Source of the DNA: Azolla caroliniana
Lineage: Eukaryota > Polypodiophyta
Assembly: GCA_043228905.1 (NCBI GenBank)
Contig: JBHGNT010000004.1
Span: forward strand, 18,290,001 to 18,354,000
DNA length: 64,000 bases
Direction: 5' to 3'
In this document: positions 31,169 through 41,880 of the stretch, in pieces
Numbering within the stretch: position 1 is the first letter of the stretch
Layout: every line of letters begins with the position of its first letter
Notes under the pieces: model-generated
Seen by the model: the letters and a program-made list of their open reading frames with translations, nothing else
The model's database searches: none
What the model was told of the DNA's origin: nothing
Made by a program: the position numbers and the translations under genes

Positions 31169-31530
31169 GTTGCATGCGACGTCTTTATATTCGGCCATAT
31201 GATCAATCATCCATAAAGTTCGGCACGTGCGTAATCCGTATGTGCGTCGTGACCGAACACGCATGTGTGCAAGCATCCACCGAACCATGTGCAGTTGCAT
31301 GCGACGTCTTTATATTTGACCATATGATCAATCATCCATAAAGTTCGGGCCTTGTATAATCCGTATGTGCGTCGTGACCGAACATGCATGCGCGCGCATC
31401 CACCGAGCCGTGCTTAGTTGCATGCGATGTCTTTATATTCGGCCATATGATCAATCATCCATAAAGTTCAGCCCGTGTGTAATCCGTACGTGCGTTGCGA
31501 CCAAACACGCACACACATGCGCGTCCTTGA
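31169..31530. repeat. About 124-bp tandem repeat in solo LTR
   Basis: Three copies start at 31169, 31294 and 31417 with GTTGCATGCGACGTCTTTAT, followed by the CATATGATCAATCATCCATA motif and GTGCGTCGTGACCGAACA. A 38-bp sub-repeat (CGTCCCGACCGAGCCGTGGA) follows at 31555-31655. Confidence 0.9.
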
Positions 31531-32018
31531 CCAAGACGTGGACGCCTTTGTCCATGCACACGTCCCGATCGAGTAGTGGACACCTCCGTGCGCGCACACG
31601 TCCCGACCGAGCCGTGGACTCCTCCGTACACACACACGTCCTGACCGAGCCGTGCGTCATTGCCGATCAAGCTGCGACCCAAAATCAGCTCTGAGCAAAC
31701 CATCAACACAGTTCAATCGTGCTCACCTTGGTCATTCAGTGCTCCATACACAGAGATATAAAGTAATGTGTTTTGGCTCTACTTATATACCATTGGATCC
31801 GATGTTGTCCTAACTATATGGGATATCTCACAGTTTTGTTTTCCTCATCTTCTCAAACTTCATAGTCACTTAGCTTGATACTTAGTTATCCGTTTCATAT
31901 GTAGTAAAATGTGTTTGGAAGCTCTTGAAGACGTCCATCCTTCGTACTAAGCCATTTAAGCTAAGCTAAAATAATTATTTCATTACTTTTCTTATTGTGT
32001 GTAAAAATTCACACGACA

Positions 32019-32590
32019 TCAGATCTTGGTGTTAGTGTCTAGGGCAATCGGTTCTTTCATCTGACTCCTTCTGGTGTCCTCCTACCTCATTCGCGCTCCT
32101 CATCCGGTCTAGTTCCTCTTTCCGCGATCCGTCTGGTTGTGCGCTCCTCAACCTCCTCGGATGGCATGTTTTCTCAACAGGCCCATCTTAGCCCCTTCGT
32201 TGCTGCAACTCTGGCACCGTCTTCGTTGCCCTCTAGTTCGCTTGGCCTTCAACATATTCGCCCCTTCCGAATCAAATTGTTGAACTGAATCAGTTGTCTC
32301 CGATTCCTTCCATCTCTTGTCCGAGTTGGTAGACTTGAACTCATCTTTCGTTTTCAGGCCCTTCACAACCTTGGACCATGTCTGTGTCTAGGCCTTCCTC
32401 TTCCGGTCAGCTCTATCTCTCTTGACTCTGCTGCCGTCACTGCTTTCTTCGACTTGTCCAGATGTGCTGAATCCTTCGGACGACTCGGCTTCCTTTTTCT
32501 TAATCTTGTCTCTCCTTGTCTTGCTTCTCTTTCTCTCCGGTTCCTTGTCCGGTGCCATTACCTATCTCCATTCTTCCCCTCAATTGCGGC
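32019..32590 (-). other. Copy Y: 3' region between RNase H and LTR
   Basis: It corresponds to 43942-44504 in the complete copy. On the minus strand there are broken frames rich in Lys, Glu and Gly (KGLKTKDEFKSTNSDKRWKE). No domain is recognised. The family thus carries about 0.5 kb of extra sequence after pol. Confidence 0.6.
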
Positions 32591-33240
32591 ACATCGAAAT
32601 GTTGTAGACCGAGCATCTCCGAGAAGTGCTGCAACTTGTCCGATCCGAGCGGCTTGGTGAAGATGTCAGCAACCTACCGATCCGTGTGAACATACCGAAG
32701 TTCAACCTCACCACGTAGGACCTGCTCTGGACAATGTGATAATGTATTTCTATGTGCTTTGTCTGAGCATGAAATACGGGGTTCTTAACGAGCTATGTGT
32801 TGCTTACGTTGTCACAATAGATCAGGATCGGGGTCAGTACCTTGATCCAAAGGTCTTGCAGCACCTGCCGAAGCCATATAGGTTCACAGGTGGCAATGGT
32901 AGCACCCTGATACTCAGCTTCCGTCCTCGACAAAGCTACAGTTGGTTGCTTTTTGTTGCTCCATGTTCCGGAGGTGGACCGGTGATCCGATGCATCACCA
33001 ACCCAGTCGACATCTGTATATCCGACTAGCATTTCAGCTATACCGTGTCGGTATAACAGACCCTTATCCTTAGTGCCACTAACATACCATAGTATCTGGT
33101 GTGCGCATTGAAGGTGCTCCACGGTTGGCTTTTGCATGAATTGACTAATCACTCCGAATGGATAACTCATGTCAGGTTGGGTGATAGTTAAGTAGATGAG
33201 GCTTCCAACAATTTATCGGAACTGTTTCTCGTTGTAAGGT
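32591..33240 (-). pseudogene. Copy Y: RNase H
   Basis: The open piece 32793-33170 reads YPFGVISQFMQKPTVEHLQC, GYTDVDWVGDASDHRSTSGT, VALSRTEAEYQGATIATCE and IYCDNVSNT, which are Copia RNase H motifs with the catalytic acidic residues. A deletion after STSGT and frame changes show decay. The end (about 32600-32700) keeps ADIFTK-like residues. Confidence 0.82.
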
Positions 33241-34130
33241 GGTCCAGAGTCAGGACATAGGTTCAGGTTCCGGTTCAGGGGCGTGGAGATCAATCGACAA
33301 TCCGTCATGCCGAACTTGTACATCATATTCAGCACATAAGGTCGCTATGAGATCGATATGTTGTCAGGGGTATGGATCACCTCGATCCCTAGAAAATAAG
33401 GAAGGTCCCCCAGGTCCTTCATTTCAAATGCATCCGACAGCTGGAACTTCACTCGGCCGATTTCATCGAGCCCGGGTCCGGTGATCACTAGATCATTTAC
33501 ATATAACAAAATACATACCAGACCGTCCGGACCTTTCCGGATGAAGAATGAAGTGTTTGATTTTGAGGTCGCAAAACCCATCTTACACAACCGGTGTGTG
33601 ATTTTCGCATTCCAAGCTCGGGGGCCTTCCTTCAAACCGTAAAGCGACTTCTTGACTTCGCACACTGCTGATTTGTTCATCTCTTACAGAAATCCTAGGG
33701 GTTGGATCATATAGACTTGTTCCTATAGATCACCTTAAAGAAATGCATTCTTCACATCACTTTGGTAAAGATGCAACCCCCTTGCCGCAACGACTACTAG
33801 CACCACACACACCGTTGTCATATTCACCACCGGAACAAAGGGCTTGTCGTAGTCGATTCTGTGGGTCTGCGCGTATCCCTTCACCACTAATCGGGCCTTG
33901 TATTGGTTGACCAAATCTTCAGTATTGTATTTCACCTTATATCCCACTTACAACCGATCAGTTTGCAATGTCAAGGAGGGTCAACCAGGTCCATTTGTCG
34001 TCAGCATATAGTCCCCACATTTCGTCCTCCATTGCGGCACGCCAATTCGCATCTTTCGCCGCTTTTGCGTAGCTCTCTAGCTCACGCACTTCCGCCACTT
34101 TCATATATGTATGCATAGTTATGGGGTTTT
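33241..34130 (-). pseudogene. Copy Y: reverse transcriptase
   Basis: Pieces 33735-33947 (YKARLVVKGYAQTHRIDYD, VVVAARGLHLYQSDVKNAFL) and 33345-33680 (SLYGLKEGPRAWN, CILLYVNDLVITGPG) are the Copia RT fingers and palm. The active site YVDD reads YVND, so one catalytic aspartate is lost. Confidence 0.83.
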
Positions 34131-34600
34131 TCGTGCGGGTCGATTAGTGTAACTTCACGTTAGTTGATTGGAAGGCGTTTGGACTTCATTCCCGAAGGCC
34201 GTCTTTGTTCTATCTAGAGTCGGATTCGCTCCAATCCGACTCCTCTCTACCGGTGGCATATTCTTGCATCATCTTCTTCCCCTTTTTGTTGCGTGTGAAC
34301 CGTCTCCTCAGGTACTGACGTGGGGAGAGCACTACAGAGTTGTCGTTGCTCGTCCGCACATCATCTTGCTGGCCCTTCCGACTTAGCGCTTCATTCGGCC
34401 TGCTCATCCGAAATGACATCGGACTCTCATGTAGAGTACCGAAGTCTTCTTCTTTTTCTATCCCTCACTGGCCTCATCCTTTGGAATTGGGTTGGAGTCG
34501 GACATCGTATCTTGTAGAGAGTACCATGATGCCGACTCATCAAATTTGACATCTCGTCTCACTCGAACTTGTTTTGTCTCGGGGTTATAGCACTTATACC
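34131..34600 (-). pseudogene. Copy Y: integrase-RT linker
   Basis: The minus strand reads RMSRPNEALSRKGQQDDVRT and RRRFTRNKKGKKMMQEYATG, a highly charged linker typical of this family. No enzymatic motif. Confidence 0.7.
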
Positions 34601-35250
34601 CCTTCTACTCATGAGAGTAGCTAACTAATATGCATTTCTCCGACTTTGGGTCCAACTTCCTCTGTTTCTCATCCGGTACATGCACATAGGTTATGCTACC
34701 AAATATCCTAAGGGGCCTCAAAGTTCGGCTTCCGCCCGAAATACAGCTCGTGTGTTGACAACTAATCCCCAATCCGGTTTTGGATGTAGACGGCCGCTCG
34801 GACCACCTTAGCCCATTAAAACTTGGGCATGCTCTTCTCCTCCAGCATTGCCCTTTTGGCCACACCCTTTTGTTCTAGTGTGTATCTACAACTAAATTCC
34901 CATTTGTTACAGATAATTGTTGAATTGGACGGAAAAATATTATTTTCCATCTCTTGTTCAACTAGACTTTGCAAGTTCCGGAAAAAGTCAAAAAGTTCGT
35001 TTTTCCTTTCGATTAGGTAGATCCATGTGTGCCGGTTGTAGTCGTCGATGAAGTAGACAAAATATCGGCTCCAGCCAAGACTAATGTTTTGTGCCGATCT
35101 CCATACATCCAAATGTATTAGATCGAGCTTGTTACGGCTCCGGTTTCTTTTGGTCAAGAAGGGAAGTCGGTGTTGGCAGGCTTCACAAACTTGGGCCTTC
35201 CGGCCTCTGAATTCTGGCAATCCGAAAACAACTTTTTTCAATTGCATGTC
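34601..35250 (-). pseudogene. Copy Y: integrase
   Basis: Pieces 34816-35247 and 34605-34865 give CEACQHRLPFLTKRNRSRNK, LDLIHLDVWRSAQNISLGWS, VYFIDDYNRHTWIYLIERK and, after a damaged Glu region, FGSITYVHVPDEKQRKLDPK. At least two frame changes. Confidence 0.82.
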
Positions 35251-35745
35251 TTGAAGCCTCTAGTAGTTGACGTGACCTATCTGCTTGTGCTAGAGATTGA
35301 TATTAGACTCAATCTTCTGTCTTTTGGCAAACAAGGAAGTCCCTACGTCATCGGTGTCGAGGATAAACATCCTCCTGTCCCTGCGCCCTTGCATGATTAT
35401 CCGGCCTTCTTCCTCAATGAAGCACCTGAGGTGCGTAAACTACACCTGCATCCCCTGGTCGACTATCTGCCCGACCAGCACCAGATTCTCTATGATTGTC
35501 GGAACATGTAGTACGTTCATCCACTTTCCCTTTTGTCCGTTATGGCTTAAAGGGACTTCTCCGACATGCACAATTGCGTGGGGAGTGTCGTCTCCGGTTT
35601 CAACAACTTCCGCTTGATCTGGATTTTTCAAAAATGAGAACCACTCTTCGTGGCTCATCATTTGGTTAGATGCTCCGGAGTCAACATACCACACTTCCTC
35701 CGATTTGGAAGTGATCTTCTTCATCGAGTTTAGCTTGTGCTTCAT
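35251..35745 (-). pseudogene. Copy Y: protease and pre-integrase
   Basis: VWYVDSGASNQMMSHEEWFS carries the DSGA active site. The pre-integrase part follows in another frame (HPLVDYLPDQ region is its plus-strand shadow). Confidence 0.82.
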
Positions 35746-36195
35746 TACAAAGGTTGGCCCTTTTCTAGTCTTCCCAGTTGCGGATCCTTCTGATCCTTCA
35801 GCTAGTTCCCTTGTCCCGCCTTGTCGGATCCAGATTTATCCAAGTCAACACTCGCTTTCCAGGTGGCCTTTCTTGCCACACTACCAGCATTTTGTGTCGG
35901 TTTTCTGTAGTCGGTTTCCGGCGCCACCTTGACACCCCTACTTGTGGAGGGTTCAAAACTGTTGTCGGCACTATCTTTGTGCCTCCGGTTCTGCTCTTGT
36001 CGGCTGCCTACATTGCGTGCCGATCCACCTTGTCCTCCACAGCCATGGGGCCGATCCGCATCCGTGTATAGAATACGGTTGTCCGATTGAGTGGTCCTTG
36101 ACCCACTCGCATGGTTTTCGTCGACCATGAGCATCGATTGTAGGTCGAAGGACGGTGGTTTCTCCCGGCTGCAAATCACTATCTGTATTGGCCTG
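35746..36195 (-). pseudogene. Copy Y: gag C-terminal part
   Basis: The minus strand reads REKPPSFDLQSMLMVDENHA and a glycine/arginine-rich stretch, then the zinc-knuckle region out of frame (CGKKGH-equivalent at about 35870). The frame breaks exactly at 36195, next to the TGTTGAGC start of copy X. Confidence 0.8.
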
Positions 36196-37301
36196 TGTTG
36201 AGCGAGCAAGCTCAACCGGATCTGGATCAACTGGATATGCTAGAGCCGGATCATATCTGGATTGGTGCCTAGGTAGTATCCGAAACCAAGACCCGGATCT
36301 GGATCGGGGAGTTGGATCAGAGAGCTGACAGGGACTGCACGTTCCCTATGCGCAATGCTTGGCCACAACCGAGTTTAGAATCATACACAGAAAATGGGAA
36401 ATGAAAGCACGACACAATGGAGAGAAGAGTACACGGGATGTTAACGTGGAAAACCCAAAGTAGGGAAAAATCACGATAGCCCATAGACTGCAAACTATCA
36501 CTATGTCAGAATGTACAAATGGTAAAGCACCGAAGCAACGACCTCGAGCTTTCTATCTTCGCCATAGACGGCGGTTACAACAAAGGCAATGACCTCTTCC
36601 TCTCTCTCACTCTCTCTGTATATAGTTGCACGCTCTAATCTCACACCAACAAGAATGACAACAATCATACATATACATGAGTTTGCCCTAAGTCATATTT
36701 ATACTAATATGACTTTTCGACTATTTACAAATATAGCCCCGATGGCCTCTCAGGAAACATATTTACGAATATGTCCCTTCATCCGGTGAGCACTTCTCAC
36801 CGGGCCTTCACCATCCGGCTCTTGCCGGGTACTCCTCATCCGGTTCTCACCGGGTCTTCGTAGTTGGGTACTCCTCATCCGGTTCTCACCGGGTCTTTCG
36901 TAGCTGGGTACTCCTCATTTGGTTCTCACCGGGTCTTCCCATCCGGAGGGACCTGTTTCCTAACAAGAGCCAGACCCACGTGTGTACCTGTAGGCCGTTT
37001 AGAGGTCTATGCTTCTAGACTACTAGGTAGTCATGGTCCTCGTAGTTAGTGTCAACCGCTCGTATCAGCATTGAAGTACATAGTACTTATGTCAATCCCT
37101 TGTGGACTTGTATAAAAAGTGCTCACTAAGCACATCCTATGTACAAAGTTTTATTATTTTGAATTGAGTTTATGCTTTCTGCTCTCTCTCTGTTTCTCCC
37201 GTGTAGTCTTTGTTCTTACGATTCCATTAAACCTCCCTTTGTTTTTCTGTTGCTGATTGGATAAACCAGTTTGTCAAAGCTTCCGCATATTAACTTTGAC
37301 A
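36196..37301 (+). repeat. 5' LTR of Copia family B copy X, split by a solo LTR
   Basis: It starts TGTTGAGCGAGCAAGCTC and ends TTAACTTTGACA, followed at once by the primer site. The LTR parts 36196-36325 and 36971-37301 are separated by a family-A solo LTR with a perfect target duplication. A TATA-like TTGTATAAAAAGTGC sits near 37105. Confidence 0.88.
36326..36965 (-). repeat. Solo LTR of Copia family A in copy X LTR
   Basis: 640 bases, on the minus strand from TGTTAGGAAACAGGTCC to CAGTCCCTGTCA. A perfect 5-bp target duplication AGAGC flanks it (36321-36325 and 36966-36970). No internal element sequence remains, so it arose by LTR-LTR recombination. Confidence 0.93.
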
Positions 37302-37318
37302 TGGTATCAGAGTGCTGA
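37302..37318 (+). other. Primer-binding site of copy X
   Basis: TGGTATCAGAGTGCTGA directly follows the LTR. It resembles the initiator methionine tRNA complement used by most Copia elements, with a mismatch in AGAGTG. Confidence 0.85.
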
Positions 37319-37379
37319 AAACTGCTCGAAATGGACTAACCCTAATCACCGGTAAAAGAATAGACTGAAAAGACAAAGT

Positions 37380-38190
37380 ATGGATTGAAGTATGGCGAGC
37401 TCGCTTCCTACGGAAAAGCTTGACCGGAGCAACTATGTGTCCTGGTCGTATAAAATGCACCAGTACTTGCTAGGGCATGGATACTGAAGTTACGTGGAAG
37501 GATCGAATGAAGTTGCACTAGATTTGGCACACAAGGACTTCCTGGTATGGGACCAGGGAGCGAGCAAAGTGTTGTATTGTCTCGCGTCCTGTGTGCACAA
37601 CCAGATGCTTAGCTACATCAGAGATGCAAAATCACCGAAAGAAGCCTCTAGGAAAATCTCTGGAAGTTTTTTGACGCAAGTACCACAACTCAGAAGTTGC
37701 AGCTACGACAAGAGCTCATCAATATCCGAGAATGGGACATGTCGCTCACCAACTACACCACCAAGATCAAGGAGATCTGTGACGTGATCGGTTCCATCAA
37801 CGTGATGGTGGACGAGGACGAGATGGTTCAGATCTGCCTCGGTGGTCTAGCACAACAATACAAGCCAATTTGCACCCGGGAGAAACCACCATCCTTCGAA
37901 CTACAATCGATGTTGATGGTCAAAGAAAACCACGCGAGTGGGTCAAGGACCACTCAATCAGAAAACCAAATGTTGTGCACAGAGGCGGATCGGCCCCGTG
38001 GGCGTGGAGATTGAGGTGGGTCGGCACGCAATAGCGGTGAACGACAAGAGCAGAACCGGAGGCACAAAGATAGTGCCAATAACAGTTTTGGACCCTCCAC
38101 TAGCAGGGGGAGTGAAGGCACTACCGGAAATAGGCAAGGGAAAACTAACACGGAATGTTGGTACTGTGGCAAGAAAGGCCATCGGGAATG
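37380..38190 (+). pseudogene. Copy X: gag
   Basis: From ATG 37380 (stop at the third codon; next Met at 37392) the frames read SLPTEKLDRSNYVSWSYKMH, a broken capsid part with a frame change near 37670, then ICTREKPPSFELQSMLMVKE and the zinc knuckle WYCGKKGHRE (about 38160). The rest of the zinc-finger region lies beyond the inserted elements at 44964. Confidence 0.85.
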
Positions 38191-38480
38191 GGTGAAAGCA
38201 TGGGAATGGGAACAATTAGCTATGTCCTTGACATAGCTAATTAGCTATCTAATTAGCTACATGTAATTTGTATATTTTGGCAATTTTAGGGATGATTAGA
38301 ATTTGATCTCAAATAAAGACTAGCTAAACGGTGGACCATAAATGCTAATATTTCCATCCCCATCATAAATGATACGTATCTTTAAGATCTTCCTACTAAG
38401 AATTAGCTATAAAAAAAACTATTTAGCTATGGTCAATTTACCAGCTAAATAGCTATAATAGTGTTTCCATTCGCATGCTT
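38191..38480. mobile_element. Small DNA element related to 1340-6295
   Basis: About 290 bases of AT-rich sequence with imperfect inverted ends (GGTGAAAGCATGGGAATGGG and, inward from the right, AAGCATGCGAATGGAAACAC). The right half is very similar to 6225-6290. It holds the TAGCTAATTAGCTA motif. It sits in the gag zinc-finger region of copy X; the target duplication is unclear. Confidence 0.55.
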
Positions 38481-38496
38481 CCATCCAAAAGTGAGT

Positions 38497-38914
38497 TGTT
38501 GAGCGAGCAAGCTCAACCAGATCCGGATCAGCTGAATAAGCCTGAGCCAGATCGGCATCCGGAACAACCGCCCGGATCAGGGAGCCGGATTCGAGCGGGA
38601 ACTAGAAGCTTAGTAGTAGCCTAGAATACTAGGGCATCATTGTCTCGTAATTAGTGTTAGTCGCACTTGTGAGCATTGAAGTACCTGTCAGTACTTCTGT
38701 CAGTCCTTTATGGACTTGTATAAATAGTGTTGTTTAGCATGTTGTATCTATAGAGTTTTAGAGTTAATTTTTGAATATATTTTTATGTTTTGCTCTCTTT
38801 GTCTCCTCTGTCTCCTTTGTGTTTGAAGCTTCTCCATTAAACCTTCATCTCATTTTTTTGTTGTTATCTGGCTGAGTTGGTTCTGTTTGATGCTTCCGCA
38901 CATTAACATTCACA
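38497..38914 (+). repeat. 5' LTR of Copia family B copy 1
   Basis: 418 bases from TGTTGAGCGAGCAAGCTC to AACATTCACA. It shares CTTGTATAAATAGTGTTG, including a TATA box near 38708, with the 3' LTR and differs from it mainly by a 26-base indel and scattered changes. Confidence 0.93.
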
Positions 38915-38932
38915 TGGTATCAGAGCGCGAGG
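38915..38932 (+). other. Primer-binding site of copy 1
   Basis: TGGTATCAGAGCGCGAGG immediately after the 5' LTR, matching the 3' end complement of initiator methionine tRNA for its first 12 bases. Confidence 0.92.
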
Positions 38933-39008
38933 GTTGAGAACCTCTGCAGTCGACATTTGCTTCCGTAGACGAACCCTAGAACCCGGTAACAACAAATAAA
39001 GAGAAGAC

Positions 39009-39860
39009 ATGGACAGAGGAATGGCGAGTTCATTTCCAACAGAGAAGCTCGATTGGAGCAACTATGCGTCCTGGTCATATAAAATGCACCAGTACCTACT
39101 GGGGCATGGATATTGGAGCTTCGTGGAAGGAACAAATGAAGTAGCACCGGAGCCGTCACACATAGATTTCCCGGTATGGGAGCAAGGAGCGAGTCGGGTA
39201 CTGTACTGTCTCGCGTCCGGTGTGCATGATCAAATGCTCAGCTACATCAAGGATGCAAAGATGTCGAAGGAGGCCTGGGAAAATCTATGGAAGTTTTTCG
39301 CCGCAAGTACCACAACTCGTAAGTTGCAGCTCCGACAAGAGCTGAACAACATCCGGCAAAGAGACATGTCGGTTACGGACTACACCACCAAGATAAAGGA
39401 GATTTGCGAGGCACTCAGGTCCATCAACGTGACGGTGGACGAAGACGAGATGGTACAAATCTTCCTTGGTGGTCTAGCACAAAGGTACGGGTCAATCCAG
39501 ATAGCGATCTACACCCGGGAGAAACCACTGTCCTTCTTTGACTTGCAATTGATGCTGATGGTCGAAGAAAACCACGCGAGTGGGTCAAGGAACACTCAAT
39601 CGGAAGGCCGGATGTTGTACTCGAAGACAAATCGGCCCCATGGACGTGGTGGATGAGGTGGGTCGGCACGCAATGGAGGCGGCAGATATGACAAGGACCG
39701 GAGGCCCAGAGGTTGTGCTGACAGTAGTTCCGGACCTTCTACAAACAGGGGAGTCAAAGCGGCACTGGGAACTGGCAAGGAAAGGCCGACACGGAATGCT
39801 AGTACTGTAGGAAAAAGAGCCACAGGGAAAGGGAGTGCTAGAAGAAGCGCGCTGATTCGG
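39009..39860 (+). pseudogene. Copy 1: gag
   Basis: The open part 39009-39656 starts MDRGMASSFPTEKLDWSNYA and covers the capsid-like domain (YLLGHGYWSFVEGTNEVAPE, LRQELNNIRQRDMSVTDYTT, MVQIFLGGLAQRYGSIQIAI). A stop at 39654 and frame changes break the following zinc-knuckle region, where KSHRE stands for the usual KGHRE. The product would assemble the particle. Confidence 0.88.
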
Positions 39861-39967
39861 ACAAATCCGGATCCGGAAAAACCGATCGAGAGAACCGGCA
39901 AAGCTCACACTATACAAAAGGATCGAAAGGTTCCGGAACCGGGAAAACCAGTAAAGGGCTAGCCTTC

Positions 39968-40597
39968 GTGATGAAGCACAAGGCTAACTCGATGAAGAAG
40001 ACTACTTCTGGATCAGAGGACGTATGGTACGTTGATTCCGGTGCGTCCAACCACATGACGAGCCATGAAGAGTGGTTCTCTTTTTTGAAGAAACCAGAAC
40101 AACCGGGCATTGTCGAAACCGGAAATGACACCCCTCACCGGATTGTGCATGTCAGAGAAGTCCCTTTAAGCCATGTCAAACAAAAGGGGAATCTAATGAA
40201 CGTACTACACGTTCCCACTATCACAAAAAACCTGGTGTCAATTGGACAAATCGTCGACCAGGGGATGCAGGTGCGGTTTATGCACCTAGGGTGCTTCATC
40301 GAGGAAGAGGGCCGGATAATTGCGCAAGGGCACAGAGATGGGAGGATGTTCATCCTCAACATTAATGATGTCGGCACCGCTATATTTGTGAAAGGGCAGA
40401 AGGTTGAATCAGACATCGACCTGTGGCACAAGCGGATCGACTACGTCAATTATGGGAGGCTTCAAAACCTGCAATCGAAACAAGTCGTTGTCGGTTTGCC
40501 GAAATTTAGTAGCCGGAAGGCCGAAATTTGTGACGCTTGCCAACTCGGCTTCAATTCCCCACCGATCGAAACCGGCGCCATAATAAGCTCAATTTAA
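39968..40597 (+). CDS. Copy 1: protease and pre-integrase
   Basis: A 209-codon open stretch. VWYVDSGASNHMTSHEEWFS holds the aspartic protease active site. The pre-integrase domain follows, with DLWHKRIDYVNYGRLQNLQS and CDACQLG, the start of the integrase zinc domain. The frame is lost just after this in SPPIETGAI, so the integrase follows in a second frame. Within the element it is the best-preserved part. Confidence 0.88.
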   Translation: MMKHKANSMKKTTSGSEDVWYVDSGASNHMTSHEEWFSFLKKPEQPGIVETGNDTPHRIVHVREVPLSHVKQKGNLMNVLHVPTITKNLVSIGQIVDQGMQVRFMHLGCFIEEEGRIIAQGHRDGRMFILNINDVGTAIFVKGQKVESDIDLWHKRIDYVNYGRLQNLQSKQVVVGLPKFSSRKAEICDACQLGFNSPPIETGAIISSI

Positions 40598-41240
40598 TCC
40601 ATTCGGACATATGGGGACCCACACAAAACGTTAGTTTTGGCGAGAGTCGGTATTTCGTCTCCTTCATCGACGATTACAGCCGGCACATGTGGATCTACCT
40701 CATCGAGAGGAAGAGCGAAGTCTTCGAGTGTTTCCGGAACCTTAAAATCTTGGTTGAACGGGAAACGGAGAGGAAGATCAAGTGCCTGCGGTCGGATGCC
40801 GAGAAAGAATACTTTTCCAACCAATTAAACAATTATCTGCAGCATCACGGAATTTGGAGAGAATTTAGTTGCAGGTACACAGTAGAGCAAAACGGTGTGG
40901 CCGAAAGGAAGAACCGGTCGATTGTCGACGCAAAAGGGTAATGTTGGAGGAGAAGAGCATGCCCCATTTCTACTGGGCTGAGGCGGTTCATACGACCGTC
41001 TACATCCAAAACCGGATCGGTGACAAGGTCTCAGCACATGAGCTGTATTTCGGGTGAAAGCCGAATTGGAGACACCTTCGGATATTTGATAGCAAAGCAT
41101 ATGTGCATGTACCAGATGAGAAGCGGAGGAAGCTGGATCCGAAGTCGGAGAAGTGCATTCTAGTCGGTTACTCGCATGAGCAAAAGGGGTATAAGTGTTA
41201 TAACCGTTGCTCTAAGCAGGTCTGAGTAAGCTGAGATGTC
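40537..41240 (+). pseudogene. Copy 1: integrase
   Basis: NKLNLIHSDIWGPTQNVSFG and VSFIDDYSRHMWIYLIERK give the first catalytic Asp. KIKCLRSDAEKEYFSNQLNN gives the second, in a damaged context. The Glu region NGVAERKNRSIVDAKG is followed by stops. Later pieces (41090-41200) read the FGSxAYVHVPDEKRRKLDPK end. Confidence 0.85.
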
Positions 41241-41880
41241 GAGTTTGATGAGACGGCATCATGGTACTCCTTACCGGCTCCAAGTCTCTACGAAGACCGG
41301 ATTCCGAAAGATGAGGCTAGTGAGCCTGAGGAGGTCCATGTAGAAGATGAAGACTTCGGCACTCTAGAAGAGAGTCCGATCTCATTCCGGCTAAGTGGAC
41401 CGAATGAGAGGCTGAGTCGGGATGACAAGTCGGATGAGGAACCAGCGAGTAGTGGAGACTCTGATGTGCTCTCCCCACACAAGGAACCGAGGAGACGGTT
41501 CACACGCAAAGAGAAGGGGAGGAAGAAGATGCCGGAATACGAAATTGGCAACGTTGAGTCGGATCAGAGCGTATCCGACTCCGGAAAGTATGAAGGCGGA
41601 TCTTCGAGAACGAAGTCCGACATGGCTAAGAAGGGCCCCAAACTGGGTAATACCAAGTTATGCCGGTCTTCTCGCCTGAAGAATCCCATTACGCGAGACG
41701 GGTACAATGAGGACATGGCGCATCATTATGCATTCATGACTAAGGTGGCGGAAGTGTGTGAGCCGGAGAGCTACATAGAAGCGGCAAAGGACGCAAATTG
41801 GTGTGCCGCTATGGAGGAAGAAATGCGGACACTAGATGCCAACAACACATGGGACCTCGTTGACCCTCCCTGACACTGTA
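41241..41880 (+). pseudogene. Copy 1: linker and RT N-terminal part
   Basis: The open piece 41466-41873 contains PRRRFTRKEKGRKKMPEYEI, a serine/lysine-rich segment, then the RT entry AAKDANWCAAMEEEMRTLDA ending NTWDLVDPP with a stop at 41871-41873. Confidence 0.83.

Larger units (their letters stand above)
30430..32018. repeat. Solo LTR with two internal tandem arrays
   Basis: A 1589-bp insertion in the 3' region of copy Y. The flanks (TTGAGGTCGG and ATCTTGGTGTTAG) are continuous in the copy at 44480-44512. The inserted block starts TGTCGCG and ends CACGACA, so it has LTR-type TG...CA ends, but no internal region. The 5-bp neighbours GTCGG and ATCAG match only partly as a target duplication. 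It holds a 63-bp tandem repeat (30720-31050) and a roughly 124-bp one (31169-31530). Confidence 0.65.
29971..36195 (-). mobile_element. Copia family B, copy Y (minus), interrupted
   Basis: Minus-strand order from 36195 downward: gag C-terminal part, protease, integrase, linker, RT, RNase H, 3' region, purine tract and LTR. A 1.6-kb solo LTR is inserted at 30429/30430. The element breaks off inside gag at 36195, where copy X begins. The missing 5' part of the same gag break is found in inverted orientation at 57111-57350. Confidence 0.85.

Noticed and set aside
31451-31709. Minus-strand frames in the 38-bp sub-repeats
   Set aside because: Products of short tandem repeats without further support.
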